From NCBI RefSeq assembly GCF_021044885.1, contig NZ_JAJNOD010000004.1:124001-188000 (forward strand): a stretch of DNA of 64,000 nt. The letters are read 5' to 3'. The notes beneath the pieces were generated by a model, which saw only the letters and a list, made by a program, of their open reading frames with translations, was not told where the DNA came from and did not search any database. Positions 7,116 through 14,980 of this stretch are shown in pieces. Numbering within the stretch: the stretch's first letter is position 1; every line of letters begins with the position of its first letter. Position numbers and translations under genes: made by a program. The stretch is from Microbacterium nymphoidis. Lineage in GTDB: Bacteria; Actinomycetota; Actinomycetes; Actinomycetales; Microbacteriaceae.

Positions 7116-7693
7116 CGGATACCGTGCCGAGCTCTCGCCGCGAACGCCGAGCGCGGCGCACCGAGAGCGCCGAGCGAGGGCTGCTGTCCTCCCTCGGCAG
7201 CGCGGTGATGGCGGTCGTGCTGGTCATGATCCTGGCGATCGCGGCAGCCGCCATCGTCGTCCCCGCGGTGACCGGATCCACGGCCCTCACGGTGCTCACC
7301 TCGTCGATGGAGCCGAACCTGCCGCCCGGCACCCTGATCGTCGTCCGTCCGACGCCGGCCGAAGAGATCCACCCCGGCGACATCGTGACGTATCAGTTGC
7401 GCAGCAACGAGCCCGAGGTGATCACCCATCGGGTGATCCAGCGCACGGCGCTCGCGGACGGCCAGCTGGTGTTCATCACCCAGGGTGATGCCAACCCCGT
7501 GCCCGACGACGCCCCCGTGCAGGAGGTGCAGATCCGCGGCACGCTCTGGTACGCGGTGCCGTATCTGGGGTGGATCAGCGTCTGGCTTACCGGGCCGTGG
7601 AAGGCGTGGGCGATCCCGCTGGCGGCGTTCCTCCTCTTCGGCTACGCCGCCCTGCTCGTGGTGTCCCACCTGCGGGACAAACGTCGTTCGTAG
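7112..7693 (+). CDS. sipW: Signal peptidase I, SipW (ER) type
   Basis: A 193-residue membrane protease. A transmembrane helix at about residues 30-52 is followed by LTSSMEPNLPPGT, with catalytic Ser65 in the S-M-E-P box. ITHRVI has His106 where bacterial type I peptidases have lysine, and TQGDANPVPDD follows with the conserved aspartates. Ser/His rather than Ser/Lys is the mark of SipW and eukaryotic signal peptidases. A second helix lies at about residues 164-186. In Bacillus, SipW processes TasA and TapA; here the three upstream proteins with atypical signal peptides are the expected substrates. The stop codon TAG lies in the arm of a palindromic repeat shared with the convergent gene. Confidence 0.88.
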   Translation: MTDTVPSSRRERRARRTESAERGLLSSLGSAVMAVVLVMILAIAAAAIVVPAVTGSTALTVLTSSMEPNLPPGTLIVVRPTPAEEIHPGDIVTYQLRSNEPEVITHRVIQRTALADGQLVFITQGDANPVPDDAPVQEVQIRGTLWYAVPYLGWISVWLTGPWKAWAIPLAAFLLFGYAALLVVSHLRDKRRS

Positions 7694-7749
7694 CGCGCGA
7701 TTTGTCCCTCACTCCCGGCAATTCGGTCGTTTCGCGCGCTATGAAACGG
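7691..7749. repeat. Palindromic intergenic repeat, copy 1
   Basis: The left arm TAGCGCGCGA (7691-7700) and right arm TCGCGCGCTA (7732-7741) are perfectly complementary. The right side continues as TGAAACGG, the same 3' arm seen in the copies at 18411, 39589 and 43031. The TAG of each arm is the stop codon of a flanking convergent gene. It probably acts as a bidirectional terminator or mRNA 3'-end protector. Confidence 0.65.
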
Positions 7750-8473
7750 CCTCGCCGACCAGGCGACGAGACAGGACCGTGGCGCCGGCGACGGCCGTGG
7801 GCAGCACGAGGATCGGCGCGAGCGGGATCAGCATCAGCAGCTGGGTGGCGGCCCCGAAACCCCACACCCGTGCGCGGTCGCGCCGGCGCACCTCGCGGCG
7901 CTGGCTCCGATCGAGCCCGCGATGCGTGAGCGCGCGTGAGGTGAGCTCATCGGCGAGAACCCGGCCGGTGAGGAGGACGCCGACGACGGGGCCGAGCACG
8001 GCGCCCACCACGGGGATCAGCCCCACTGCGGCCGCGACCAGGGAAGCGAGGACCCCCTTCAGCACCAGCACGACCCCGTCGGCGATGCTGCGCCCGATGC
8101 CGTAGGGACGATCGGGCGCCTCGCCGCCGCCGCTGATCTCCACAGCCCGCCACACGCGCTCGTAGAAGGGATCCCCGAGCGCGAGCGTGAGCGCGACGAA
8201 CACCACGCTGGCCAGCAGAGCCGTTCCCACCAGGACAGCCAGGGTCGCGGCGACGCGGACGATGCTCGACCAGATCGCGGGCCAGGAGTCGAGGAACGGC
8301 GTCCAGTCGTCGATGAACGCCGGAACCGTCAGCGCCACAGCGATCCACGCACCCAGCAGGATGGCTCCCGCGATCACGGCGGGCACCAGCGCCAGTGCCA
8401 TCACCTTCGGCTCACGGCGCCACCAGATCGCGGCGCGGAACAGGTCGAGGGCACCCTGGATGAAACGCTGCAT
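7739..8473 (-). CDS. EI24/CysZ-like integral membrane protein
   Basis: A 244-residue protein with about five hydrophobic segments. The N-terminal FIQGALDLFRAAIWWRREPK block and the LALGDPFYERVWRAVE segment are typical of the EI24 domain family, which includes the E. coli sulfate permease CysZ. Sulfate transport is not established for the actinobacterial members. TAGGGT lies six bases before ATG 8473 on the minus strand, so this ATG is chosen over a GTG six bases upstream that would abut the -10. It converges on the SipW gene, and its last codons are inside the palindromic repeat. Confidence 0.8.
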   Translation of the reverse strand: MQRFIQGALDLFRAAIWWRREPKVMALALVPAVIAGAILLGAWIAVALTVPAFIDDWTPFLDSWPAIWSSIVRVAATLAVLVGTALLASVVFVALTLALGDPFYERVWRAVEISGGGEAPDRPYGIGRSIADGVVLVLKGVLASLVAAAVGLIPVVGAVLGPVVGVLLTGRVLADELTSRALTHRGLDRSQRREVRRRDRARVWGFGAATQLLMLIPLAPILVLPTAVAGATVLSRRLVGEAVS

Positions 8474-8557
8474 GCCCACACCCTACGGGGCGCGGCGTCG
8501 CGGCGTACCGGCTACGGGCGGATGAGGGCGGTAGCGTTGACCACGGAGAGGATGGCA

Positions 8558-9475
8558 ATGAAGAGGATCACCGTGGGCGCGGGCGCCGGGCCGAACATCG
8601 TCGCAGGAATGATGCGCATCGCCGAGATGCCGGACGACGCGGTTCGCGAGCTGGTGGGCACCGCACGCGATGCCGGGATCGACTTCTTCGATCACGCCGA
8701 CATCTATGGCGGTTCGCTCCACGCCAGCGAGCGTCGTTTCGCCGAGGCGATGGCTCTCACCTCCTCGGAGCGCGAACAGATCACGCTGCAGACGAAGGCC
8801 GGAATCGTTCCCGGTGCGGGCTACGACTTCTCCTACGAGCATCTCGTTGCCTCGGTCGAGGGCTCCTTGCAGGCGCTGCGCACCGACTACATCGACATCC
8901 TGCTGCTGCACCGCCCGGACGCGCTGATGGAGCCCAACGAGGTGGCTCGCGCGTTCGATGACCTTTACGACGCCGGCAAGGTGCGTGCGTTCGGCGTCTC
9001 CAACCACACGCCGCGTCAGATCGAATACCTCTCGCGGTGGATCCGCCGTCCGATCGTCGCCAACCAGCTCCAGCTCTCGCTACCGCACGCATCGATCATC
9101 GCGCAGGGCATCGCGATGAACACGTCCGGCGACCAGGCCGTGGACCGCGACGGCGGGGGAGTGCTCGACTACTGCCGCGACGAGAACATCACGATCCAGG
9201 CCTGGTCTCCGATGCAGGGACCGAACGGCGTGTTCCTGGGCTCGACCGCGTACCCCGAGCTGAACGCGGTCATCGATCGCCTCGCGGCGAAGTACGACGT
9301 GCCTCCCATCGCCATCGCCACCGGCTGGATCACCCGCCACCCCGCCAACATCCAGGTGGTGATGGGAACCACCAGTCCCCAGCGGATCGCCGACGCCGCC
9401 CTCGGATCGGAGATCCCGTTCACGCGCGCGGAGTGGTACGAGCTGTTCACCGCGGCGGGGCACGTGGTGCCATGA
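8558..9475 (+). CDS. Aldo/keto reductase (YdhF-like)
   Basis: A 305-residue NADPH-dependent oxidoreductase with the AKR (beta/alpha)8 barrel. The catalytic tetrad is visible as Asp and Tyr in FFDHADIYGG, Lys in LQTKAGI and His in ILLLHRPD. The length and the SERRFAEAM segment are closest to E. coli YdhF. Substrates are probably small aldehydes or ketones. ATG 8558 is preferred because GGAGAGG at 8546-8552 is placed as a ribosome-binding site; an ATG two codons earlier overlaps it. It overlaps the next gene (a MarR regulator) by ATGA, which suggests the regulator responds to a substrate or product of the same stress or metabolite. Confidence 0.85.
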   Translation: MKRITVGAGAGPNIVAGMMRIAEMPDDAVRELVGTARDAGIDFFDHADIYGGSLHASERRFAEAMALTSSEREQITLQTKAGIVPGAGYDFSYEHLVASVEGSLQALRTDYIDILLLHRPDALMEPNEVARAFDDLYDAGKVRAFGVSNHTPRQIEYLSRWIRRPIVANQLQLSLPHASIIAQGIAMNTSGDQAVDRDGGGVLDYCRDENITIQAWSPMQGPNGVFLGSTAYPELNAVIDRLAAKYDVPPIAIATGWITRHPANIQVVMGTTSPQRIADAALGSEIPFTRAEWYELFTAAGHVVP

Positions 9476-9912
9476 GCACCGAACCCGATCGGCGGCAGCG
9501 GCGCCCGGAACAGGTGAGTCCGGTGGTGGCGCTGCTGACGCTCTCGTCGGTGTGGGATGCGGAGCTGGGGGCGGCGCTGTCCGATCTCCGGCTGACCACC
9601 CGCAAGTACGCGCTGCTCGCTCACATCCACGGTGCGCCGGGGATCTCATTCAGCGAGCTGGCCCGGCGCAGTCAGATCACCGTGCAGTCCGCGCACACCG
9701 CCGTGAAGGCCCTGGTGGCGGACAAGCTGGTGCAGGACGCCACCGCCCACGCGGGAGCGGCCTCCAACCTCCGCTCCACACCGGCGGGCGAGGCCGCGCT
9801 GCGCGAGGCGGGGGAACGCGTCGCTGCCCTCGACGCCCGGCTGCACCAGTCGGCGCCCGCTCTGGCGGCGGCGCTGATCACGGCTGACGACGAGCCTCAT
9901 CTGGCGCGCTGA
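9472..9912 (+). CDS. MarR family transcriptional regulator
   Basis: A 146-residue MarR-type winged-helix protein. GAPGISFSELARRSQITVQSA forms the helix-turn-helix, AHTAVKALVADKLV the recognition helix, and the wing follows at ATAHAGAASNL. It starts inside the stop of the aldo/keto reductase. Two identical palindromic boxes lie immediately downstream, in front of the DUF3817 gene, so that gene is the most likely target; the regulator could also act on its own operon. The wing lacks the usual DxRxxxL arginine pattern, so the family call rests on the HTH and overall length. Confidence 0.8.
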   Translation: MSTEPDRRQRRPEQVSPVVALLTLSSVWDAELGAALSDLRLTTRKYALLAHIHGAPGISFSELARRSQITVQSAHTAVKALVADKLVQDATAHAGAASNLRSTPAGEAALREAGERVAALDARLHQSAPALAAALITADDEPHLAR

Positions 9913-9944
9913 CTCGCAGACAGTCCCCAGCTTGGCGGGCCTCC

Positions 9945-9980
9945 TTCAGCTAGACTGAAACTACCTTCAGGTGGGCTGAA
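9945..9980. promoter_or_regulatory. Tandem palindromic operators TTCAG-N5-CTGAA
   Basis: Two perfect inverted repeats with the same half-sites lie at 9945-9959 (spacer CTAGA) and 9966-9980 (spacer GTGGG), exactly 21 bp apart, about two helical turns. The second extends to CCTTCAG/CTGAAGG. -10-like TAGACT (9951-9956) and TACCTT (9962-9967) fall within them, so occupancy would block the DUF3817 promoter. The adjacent MarR protein is the natural candidate to bind. Confidence 0.7.
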
Positions 9981-9985
9981 GGGAT

Positions 9986-10465
9986 GTGACGAAGCAGGTG
10001 GAGATGTTCCGCACCCCCCGTTCTCTGTTCCGCGTCCTGGCGATCGCCGAGGCGATCACCTGGACGCTCCTGATCGGCGCCCTGATCGCCCGGGCGACGG
10101 GAGCCGATCCGATCGTGGTCACCATCGCGGGTGGCATCCACGGTCTGGTCTTCCTGTCGTACGGCGCGACGGCCATCCTGGTGGCGTTCAACCAGCGCTG
10201 GGGCGTGGGTCCCGCCGTGCTCGCCATCGCGAGCGCCGTCATCCCCTACGCCACCATCCCGGTGGAGATCTGGCTCCAGCGCTCCGGGCGTCTGGAGGGG
10301 CAGTGGCGACGGGAGGCGACGGATGATCCCCGCGACGCCGCCTGGTACGACCGCTGCATGCGCTTCTTCCTGAATCGGGCCTGGCTGCTCGCCGTGGTCA
10401 TCGTGGGCGCCATCGTTGCCCTCTACGTGGTGCTGCTGCTCGTGGGCCCTCCGGGCGGGCGGTGA
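9986..10465 (+). CDS. DUF3817 family membrane protein
   Basis: A 159-residue protein with four hydrophobic segments, matching DUF3817: LFRVLAIAEAITWTLLIGAL, GGIHGLVFLSYGA, AVIPYATIPVEIWLQR, and a C-terminal helix. The G.HG..F..Y block and the P.....E.W block are the family's conserved points. Function is unknown. GTG 9986 is the longest start; ATG 10004 (MFRTPRSLFR) is an equally good alternative because an AGGTGGAG precedes it. The promoter carries two MarR-type palindromes, so expression is probably induced by the ligand of the upstream regulator. Confidence 0.75.
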   Translation: MTKQVEMFRTPRSLFRVLAIAEAITWTLLIGALIARATGADPIVVTIAGGIHGLVFLSYGATAILVAFNQRWGVGPAVLAIASAVIPYATIPVEIWLQRSGRLEGQWRREATDDPRDAAWYDRCMRFFLNRAWLLAVVIVGAIVALYVVLLLVGPPGGR

Positions 10466-10490
10466 CCTCTTCCCGATGCGCGATCGGAAG

Positions 10491-10526
10491 TGATTGATTG
10501 CGCACCATATCAATCATCTGCAATCA
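10491..10526. promoter_or_regulatory. CAATCA repeat cluster, candidate DeoR operator
   Basis: TGATTG occurs at 10491-10496 and 10495-10500, and CAATCA at 10511-10516 and 10521-10526, giving both direct (10-bp period) and inverted arrangements around the expected promoter of the amino-sugar operon. DeoR/GlpR regulators commonly bind such repeated half-sites. The last gene of this operon encodes one, so autoregulation is inferred. Confidence 0.55.
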
Positions 10527-10556
10527 TGAGTGGACGCATTCACGATGGGAGCGATG

Positions 10557-11453
10557 ATGACCGAGGCGACACCGGGCGCATTCATGGAGGAAGAGCTGAC
10601 CAGTCAGCCGGACACCTGGGCGCGCGCCAGCGCGATGACCGAGGAGCAGCGCAAGCTCCCCGCGAACGGGCAGCGCGTGGCCGTCGTCGGCTGCGGCACG
10701 TCGTGGTTCATCGCCCAGGCTTACGCGGACCTGCGTGAGCGCGGCGGGCACGGCGAGACCGATGCCTTCACCGCCACGGAGGCTCCGCTGGCCCGCGGCT
10801 ACGACGCCATCGTGCTGCTCACGCGCTCCGGCACCACCTCGGAGATCCTCGCCATCGCGCGAGAGCTGCGGGGGAGGGTTCCGCTGATCGGCGTCACGGG
10901 AGACCCGACCTCGCCTTTCGTCGAGCTGGTGGACGAGGTCGTCGTGCTCGACTTCGCCGACGAGCGCTCCGTGGTGCAGACGCGGTTCGCCACCACTGCC
11001 CTCGCGCTGTTTCGCGCTTCGCTCGGGGAGGACCTCACGGCGGCGATCGCGGATGCGCGCGCGGTGCTCGCGGAGGACCTCGAGGACGACCTGGTGAACG
11101 CCGAGCAGTTCAGCTTCCTCGGCACGCACTGGAGCTACGGCCTGGCCAATGAGGCGGCGCTCAAGATGCGCGAGTCCTCGCAGTCGTGGACCGAGGCGTA
11201 CTACGCCATGGAGTACCGCCACGGGCCGATCGCGATCGCCGCCCCGGGACGGGTGACCTGGGCTTTCGGCGAGGTGCCGGAGGGTATCGCCGCCGATGTC
11301 GCGCGCACCGGGGCGCGCTTCGAGCACCGCGACATCGACGCGATGGCCGACCTCGTGCGCCTGCACCGGGTGGCGCTGGAGCGTTCGCGTCGTCGGGGGC
11401 TGGACGCGGACAAGCCGCGTAACCTGACGCGTGCCGTGATCCTCGACGCATGA
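10557..11453 (+). CDS. SIS-domain sugar-phosphate isomerase/deaminase (AgaS/GlmS-isomerase-like)
   Basis: A 298-residue protein with two SIS domains. The first has VGCGTSWFIAQAYAD and LLTRSGTTSEILA, which match the phosphosugar-binding Ser/Thr loop. The second has NEAALKMRE followed by YRHGPIAI near residue 219, as in the isomerase half of GlmS and in AgaS. In this context it probably converts galactosamine-6-phosphate to tagatose-6-phosphate with release of ammonia, or a related ketose-aldose reaction. ATG 10557 follows GGGAG by five bases. It heads an operon in which every gene overlaps the next by four bases. It is shorter than E. coli AgaS (about 384 residues), so the exact substrate is uncertain. 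Confidence 0.75.
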   Translation: MTEATPGAFMEEELTSQPDTWARASAMTEEQRKLPANGQRVAVVGCGTSWFIAQAYADLRERGGHGETDAFTATEAPLARGYDAIVLLTRSGTTSEILAIARELRGRVPLIGVTGDPTSPFVELVDEVVVLDFADERSVVQTRFATTALALFRASLGEDLTAAIADARAVLAEDLEDDLVNAEQFSFLGTHWSYGLANEAALKMRESSQSWTEAYYAMEYRHGPIAIAAPGRVTWAFGEVPEGIAADVARTGARFEHRDIDAMADLVRLHRVALERSRRRGLDADKPRNLTRAVILDA

Positions 11454-12373
11454 CCTCTCTCGGCCCCGGTGCCGCCGTCCTCGCCTTCGATGTCGGCGGC
11501 ACCGACACCAAGTCGGCTCTGATCGATGAGACCGGCACAGTGCGTGATCTTCGCCGCACGGCGACGGCTCGTGGCGCGGATGCGGCCGGGGCCGTCGTCG
11601 CGGATGTGGCACGACTGGTGCGCGAGCTGCGTGAGCGGCATCCCGGGGCCGATGTCGCCGGGGTCGGCGTCGTGGTGCCTGGGCTCGTGGACGAAGCTGC
11701 CGGCGTCGGCGTCTTCTCCGCCAACCTCGGCTGGCGCGACGCGCCGATCGCCGCGCTGCTGCAGGATGCGATCGATCTGCCCGTCGGATTCGGACACGAT
11801 GTCCGCGCCGCCGCCCGCGCCGAGCTGGAAATCGGCGCGGCCCGCGGGCTTCGTGATGTGGTGATCGTTCCCATCGGCACGGGCATCGCCGGCACCATCG
11901 TCACCGACGGACGCATTCTCGTCTCGGGTGGGTACGCGGGAGAGCTCGGGCACACGCTCGCGGATCCGCACGGGGACCCGTGCCCCTGCGGCGCGGTCGG
12001 CTGCCTGGAGACGGTGGCCTCGGCAGGCGCGATCGTACGTCGTTATGCCGAGCGCAGCGGCACCCGCCTGCCGGGCGCCCGCGACGTGCTCGCGGCCGCG
12101 CGCATGGGCGATCGGGTGGCGGATGGCGTCTGGAACGAGGCGATCGACGCCCTCGCCCAGCAGATCGCGCGACTGGCCGGAGTCCTGGCGCCGGAGGCCA
12201 TCGTCATCGGCGGCGGTCTGGCGCAGGCCGGCCCTCTGTTGTTCGGCCCGCTCGCCGAACGGGTCGACGCGCTGCTGTCGTTCCACCGTCGCCCGCGGCT
12301 CATTCCCGCCGCGGTGGGCGAGGACGCCGGGCTGCTCGGATCCGCCCTTCGCGCCCGTGAGGTGCTGTCGTGA
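11450..12373 (+). CDS. ROK family sugar kinase
   Basis: A 307-residue ROK protein. The phosphate-binding loop FDVGGTDTK lies at residues 13-21, a second ATP motif at IGTGIAG, and the zinc signature CPCGAVGCLE at about residues 178-187. There is no N-terminal DNA-binding domain, so it is a kinase rather than a NagC-type repressor. In this operon it would phosphorylate an amino sugar such as N-acetylgalactosamine or galactosamine after non-PTS uptake, giving the substrate for the SIS protein. The sugar identity is inferred from the neighbours. It overlaps both neighbours by four bases. Confidence 0.8.
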   Translation: MTSLGPGAAVLAFDVGGTDTKSALIDETGTVRDLRRTATARGADAAGAVVADVARLVRELRERHPGADVAGVGVVVPGLVDEAAGVGVFSANLGWRDAPIAALLQDAIDLPVGFGHDVRAAARAELEIGAARGLRDVVIVPIGTGIAGTIVTDGRILVSGGYAGELGHTLADPHGDPCPCGAVGCLETVASAGAIVRRYAERSGTRLPGARDVLAAARMGDRVADGVWNEAIDALAQQIARLAGVLAPEAIVIGGGLAQAGPLLFGPLAERVDALLSFHRRPRLIPAAVGEDAGLLGSALRAREVLS

Positions 12374-13332
12374 TCCTCACGGTGACACCCAATCCCGCGC
12401 TGGACATGACCTGGCACGTCGACCGGCTGGAGCCGGGGCAATCCCACCGGGTGGAAGCCGGGGTGTCGCGCGCCGGGGGCAAGGGACTCAATGTCGCCCG
12501 CGTGCTCCACCAGCAGGGGGAGCGCGTGATGGCACTGACCACGGCCGGTGGCCGAGTCGGTGCCGAGCTGCGCGCGGAGCTGGAGGCATCCGGGCTGGTG
12601 CACAGACTGATCCCCGTGGTCGCCGAGACGCGGCGCAGCCTTGCCCTGGTGGATGAATCCGCCGCATCCGCGACGGTGCTCAACGAGTTCGGGACTGCCC
12701 CGACGGCCGCGGAGACCGCCGAGCTGTGGGACGCGGTGCTCACCGCGGCGGCGCAGGCCCGCGCGGTGGCCATCAGCGGCAGCCAGCCGCGGGGAGCGGA
12801 CCCGACCGTCCTGGTCTCCGCCATCGCCGAGCTTCGCGCACGCGGCATCCCCGTGCTCGTCGACACCAGCGGCACCGCCCTCATCGATGCCGCCGAAGCG
12901 GGGGCCGCCGTGCTCAAGCCCAACCACCACGAACTCGCAGAGGCCACCGGCATCGCGGACGTCATGAGCGCAGCGCAGGCACTGCTTCGTCGCGGCTCCA
13001 CCCTGGTGCTGGTCTCGCAGGCGGAGGAAGGCATGCTGCTCGTGCACCGTGACGGCCGCGCCCTGCGCGCCCGTTTCCCCGACGTCGTCCGCGGAAACGC
13101 CACGGGAGCGGGAGATGCCGTGTCGGCGGCGATCTCCGTGTCGCTCGCCGATGACCCCGCCCTCGCCCTGTACGACGCGTTGGAGGTGCTCGCCCGCCGC
13201 GCGGCGGCCTGGGGTGCTGCGGCCGTCGCCGCCCCGCAGGCCGGTGACCTGGATCCCGACATCGCCCGCCGCACGGCCGATGTCATCATCACCCCGGTGT
13301 CCGAAGCGTCACCACCCGAAGGAGCCTCATGA
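12370..13332 (+). CDS. PfkB family hexose-phosphate kinase (tagatose-6-P / fructose-1-P kinase type)
   Basis: A 320-residue kinase of the LacC/FruK subgroup. It begins with ILTVTPNPALDMTW, and has GGKGLNVARVL as the PfkB first signature and NATGAGDAVSAAI near residue 245 as the anion-hole and catalytic Asp signature. The substrate is tagatose-6-phosphate if the operon is for galactosamine, or a fructose phosphate otherwise. The next gene is a class II aldolase of the tagatose-bisphosphate type, which favours tagatose. It starts with GTG, overlapping the previous stop. Confidence 0.82.
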   Translation: MILTVTPNPALDMTWHVDRLEPGQSHRVEAGVSRAGGKGLNVARVLHQQGERVMALTTAGGRVGAELRAELEASGLVHRLIPVVAETRRSLALVDESAASATVLNEFGTAPTAAETAELWDAVLTAAAQARAVAISGSQPRGADPTVLVSAIAELRARGIPVLVDTSGTALIDAAEAGAAVLKPNHHELAEATGIADVMSAAQALLRRGSTLVLVSQAEEGMLLVHRDGRALRARFPDVVRGNATGAGDAVSAAISVSLADDPALALYDALEVLARRAAAWGAAAVAAPQAGDLDPDIARRTADVIITPVSEASPPEGAS

Positions 13333-14171
13333 CCCTCGCTCGAACCTCGGACCTGCTCGCCGCCGCAGCGGCGGACAGCGTCGCCGTCGGTGCGTTCAAC
13401 GTGCTGCATCTGGAGACAGCGGAGGCACTGGTGTCCGCCGCGGAGCGCAGCGGACTGCCGGTGATCCTCCAGATCTCGGAGAACTGCGTCACCTTCCATG
13501 GGTCGCTGGCGCCGATCGCCCGCGCGAGCCTCGCGCTCGCGGCTGCGGCCACCGTTCCCGTGGCCGTGCACCTGGATCACGCGGAGAGCGACGAGCTGGC
13601 GCTGGCGGCCATCGATCTCGGCTTCACCTCGGTGATGTATGACGGCGCGAAGCTGCCGTTCGCCGACAACGTGGCCACCACCCGCCGCGTCGTGGCGGCC
13701 GCACATGCGGCGGGGGTGTCCGTCGAGGCCGAGCTGGGCGAGATCGGAGGCAAGGATGGCGCACACGCTCCCGGGGTACGCACCGATCCCGCCGAGGCCG
13801 CCGAGTTCGTCGCCGAGACCGGCGTGGACTCCCTGGCCGTTGCGGTCGGCTCCTCCCATGCGATGACGGAGCGTACGGCGACGCTGGACCTCGAGCTCAT
13901 CGCACGGCTGGCGACGGCGGTCCCGGTCCCCCTGGTGCTGCACGGATCGTCGGGGGTGGCCGACGAGGTCATCGTCGCGGGCATCCACGCCGGACTGGTG
14001 AAGGTCAACGTCTCCACTCACCTCAACGCGTCCTTCACGGGCGCGGTGCGTTCGTACCTCGCCGAGAATCCCGCGGTCGTGGACTCCCGCAAGTACATGG
14101 CCGCAGGACGAGCGGCGCTGTCGGCGGAGGCGGAGCGGCTGCTGCGCCTGTTCCGGGGGCAGTCGTCGTGA
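13329..14171 (+). CDS. Class II ketose-bisphosphate aldolase (GatY/KbaY type)
   Basis: A 280-residue zinc aldolase. VHLDHAES near residue 80 carries the metal-binding and catalytic His/Asp, ELGEIGG follows at about 138, and LVLHGSSGV at about 203 supplies a further zinc histidine. The length is that of tagatose-1,6-bisphosphate aldolases rather than the longer FbaA. It would split the product of the preceding kinase into dihydroxyacetone phosphate and glyceraldehyde-3-phosphate, completing the route. GAAGGAG precedes the ATG, so translation is both coupled and independently initiated. Confidence 0.85.
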   Translation: MTLARTSDLLAAAAADSVAVGAFNVLHLETAEALVSAAERSGLPVILQISENCVTFHGSLAPIARASLALAAAATVPVAVHLDHAESDELALAAIDLGFTSVMYDGAKLPFADNVATTRRVVAAAHAAGVSVEAELGEIGGKDGAHAPGVRTDPAEAAEFVAETGVDSLAVAVGSSHAMTERTATLDLELIARLATAVPVPLVLHGSSGVADEVIVAGIHAGLVKVNVSTHLNASFTGAVRSYLAENPAVVDSRKYMAAGRAALSAEAERLLRLFRGQSS

Positions 14172-14968
14172 ATCGCGATCAGCGCCTTTCCGCCATCCTC
14201 GATCTGCTCGGTGAGGCCGGGCGCATCGAGGTGGAGGACATCGTCGAGCGCCTGGCGGTATCGCCCGCCACCGCGCGGCGCGATCTGGACGCGCTGGCCG
14301 AGCAGCAACTGCTCAACCGCACGCGCGGTGGTGCGGTTGCGCACTCCGTGGCCTACGACCTCCCGCTGCGATACAAGAATCAGCGACACGTCGACAGCAA
14401 GGCCGCCATCGCCGGGCGGGCCTCCGAGATCACCCCGCGAGGTGCCGTGATCGGCCTCTGCGGCGGAACGACCACCACCGCGATCGCCGACGCGCTGATG
14501 TCTCGTGCGGATCTGCAGGACCCGTCGCCCGAGCCCGGCCTGACCGTGGTCACCAATGCGATCAACATCGCGATGCACCTGGCCGCGCGGGATCAGATCA
14601 AGACCGTCATCACCGGCGGAGTGCTGCACGCGCGCTCCTATGAGGTCGTCGGCAGCTACGCCGACTCGGTGCTCGGGGCGATGAACCTCGACATCGCCTT
14701 CATCGGCGCCAACGGCCTCGACGCTGCCGTGGGAGCCTCGGCCAGTGACGAACGAGAGGCGGCGGTCAACCGCCTCATGGCCCAGCGCGCCGAGCGTGCG
14801 GTGCTGGTGGTGGACTCCTCGAAGATCGGGACCCGATCCTTCGCGGCGATCGGGGGAGCGGAACTGTTCGACACCGTGATCACGGACGACGCCGTGAGCC
14901 CGGAACAGCTGGAAGCGCTGCGCACAGCGGGTTATCAGGTCATCGTGGCCGAGGCTGGGAATAGCTGA
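14168..14968 (+). CDS. DeoR/GlpR family transcriptional regulator
   Basis: A 266-residue regulator: an N-terminal DeoR helix-turn-helix (QRLSAILDLLGEAGRIEVED ... VSPATARRDLDAL) and a C-terminal sugar-phosphate sensor with GLCGGTTTTAIADAL and the IGANGLD motif. Regulators of this type respond to phosphosugars. It is the last gene of the operon it probably controls. Repeated CAATCA boxes upstream of the first gene (10491-10526) are the likely sites. A HAIR element lies between its stop and the next gene, so the two transcription units are separate. Confidence 0.88.
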   Translation: MNRDQRLSAILDLLGEAGRIEVEDIVERLAVSPATARRDLDALAEQQLLNRTRGGAVAHSVAYDLPLRYKNQRHVDSKAAIAGRASEITPRGAVIGLCGGTTTTAIADALMSRADLQDPSPEPGLTVVTNAINIAMHLAARDQIKTVITGGVLHARSYEVVGSYADSVLGAMNLDIAFIGANGLDAAVGASASDEREAAVNRLMAQRAERAVLVVDSSKIGTRSFAAIGGAELFDTVITDDAVSPEQLEALRTAGYQVIVAEAGNS

Positions 14969-14980
14969 GCCTCCATCGCG

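Noticed and set aside
3626..7693. A sortase gene within the surface operon
   Set aside because: The LPATG protein needs one, but no sortase TLxTC motif occurs in any gene of this window.
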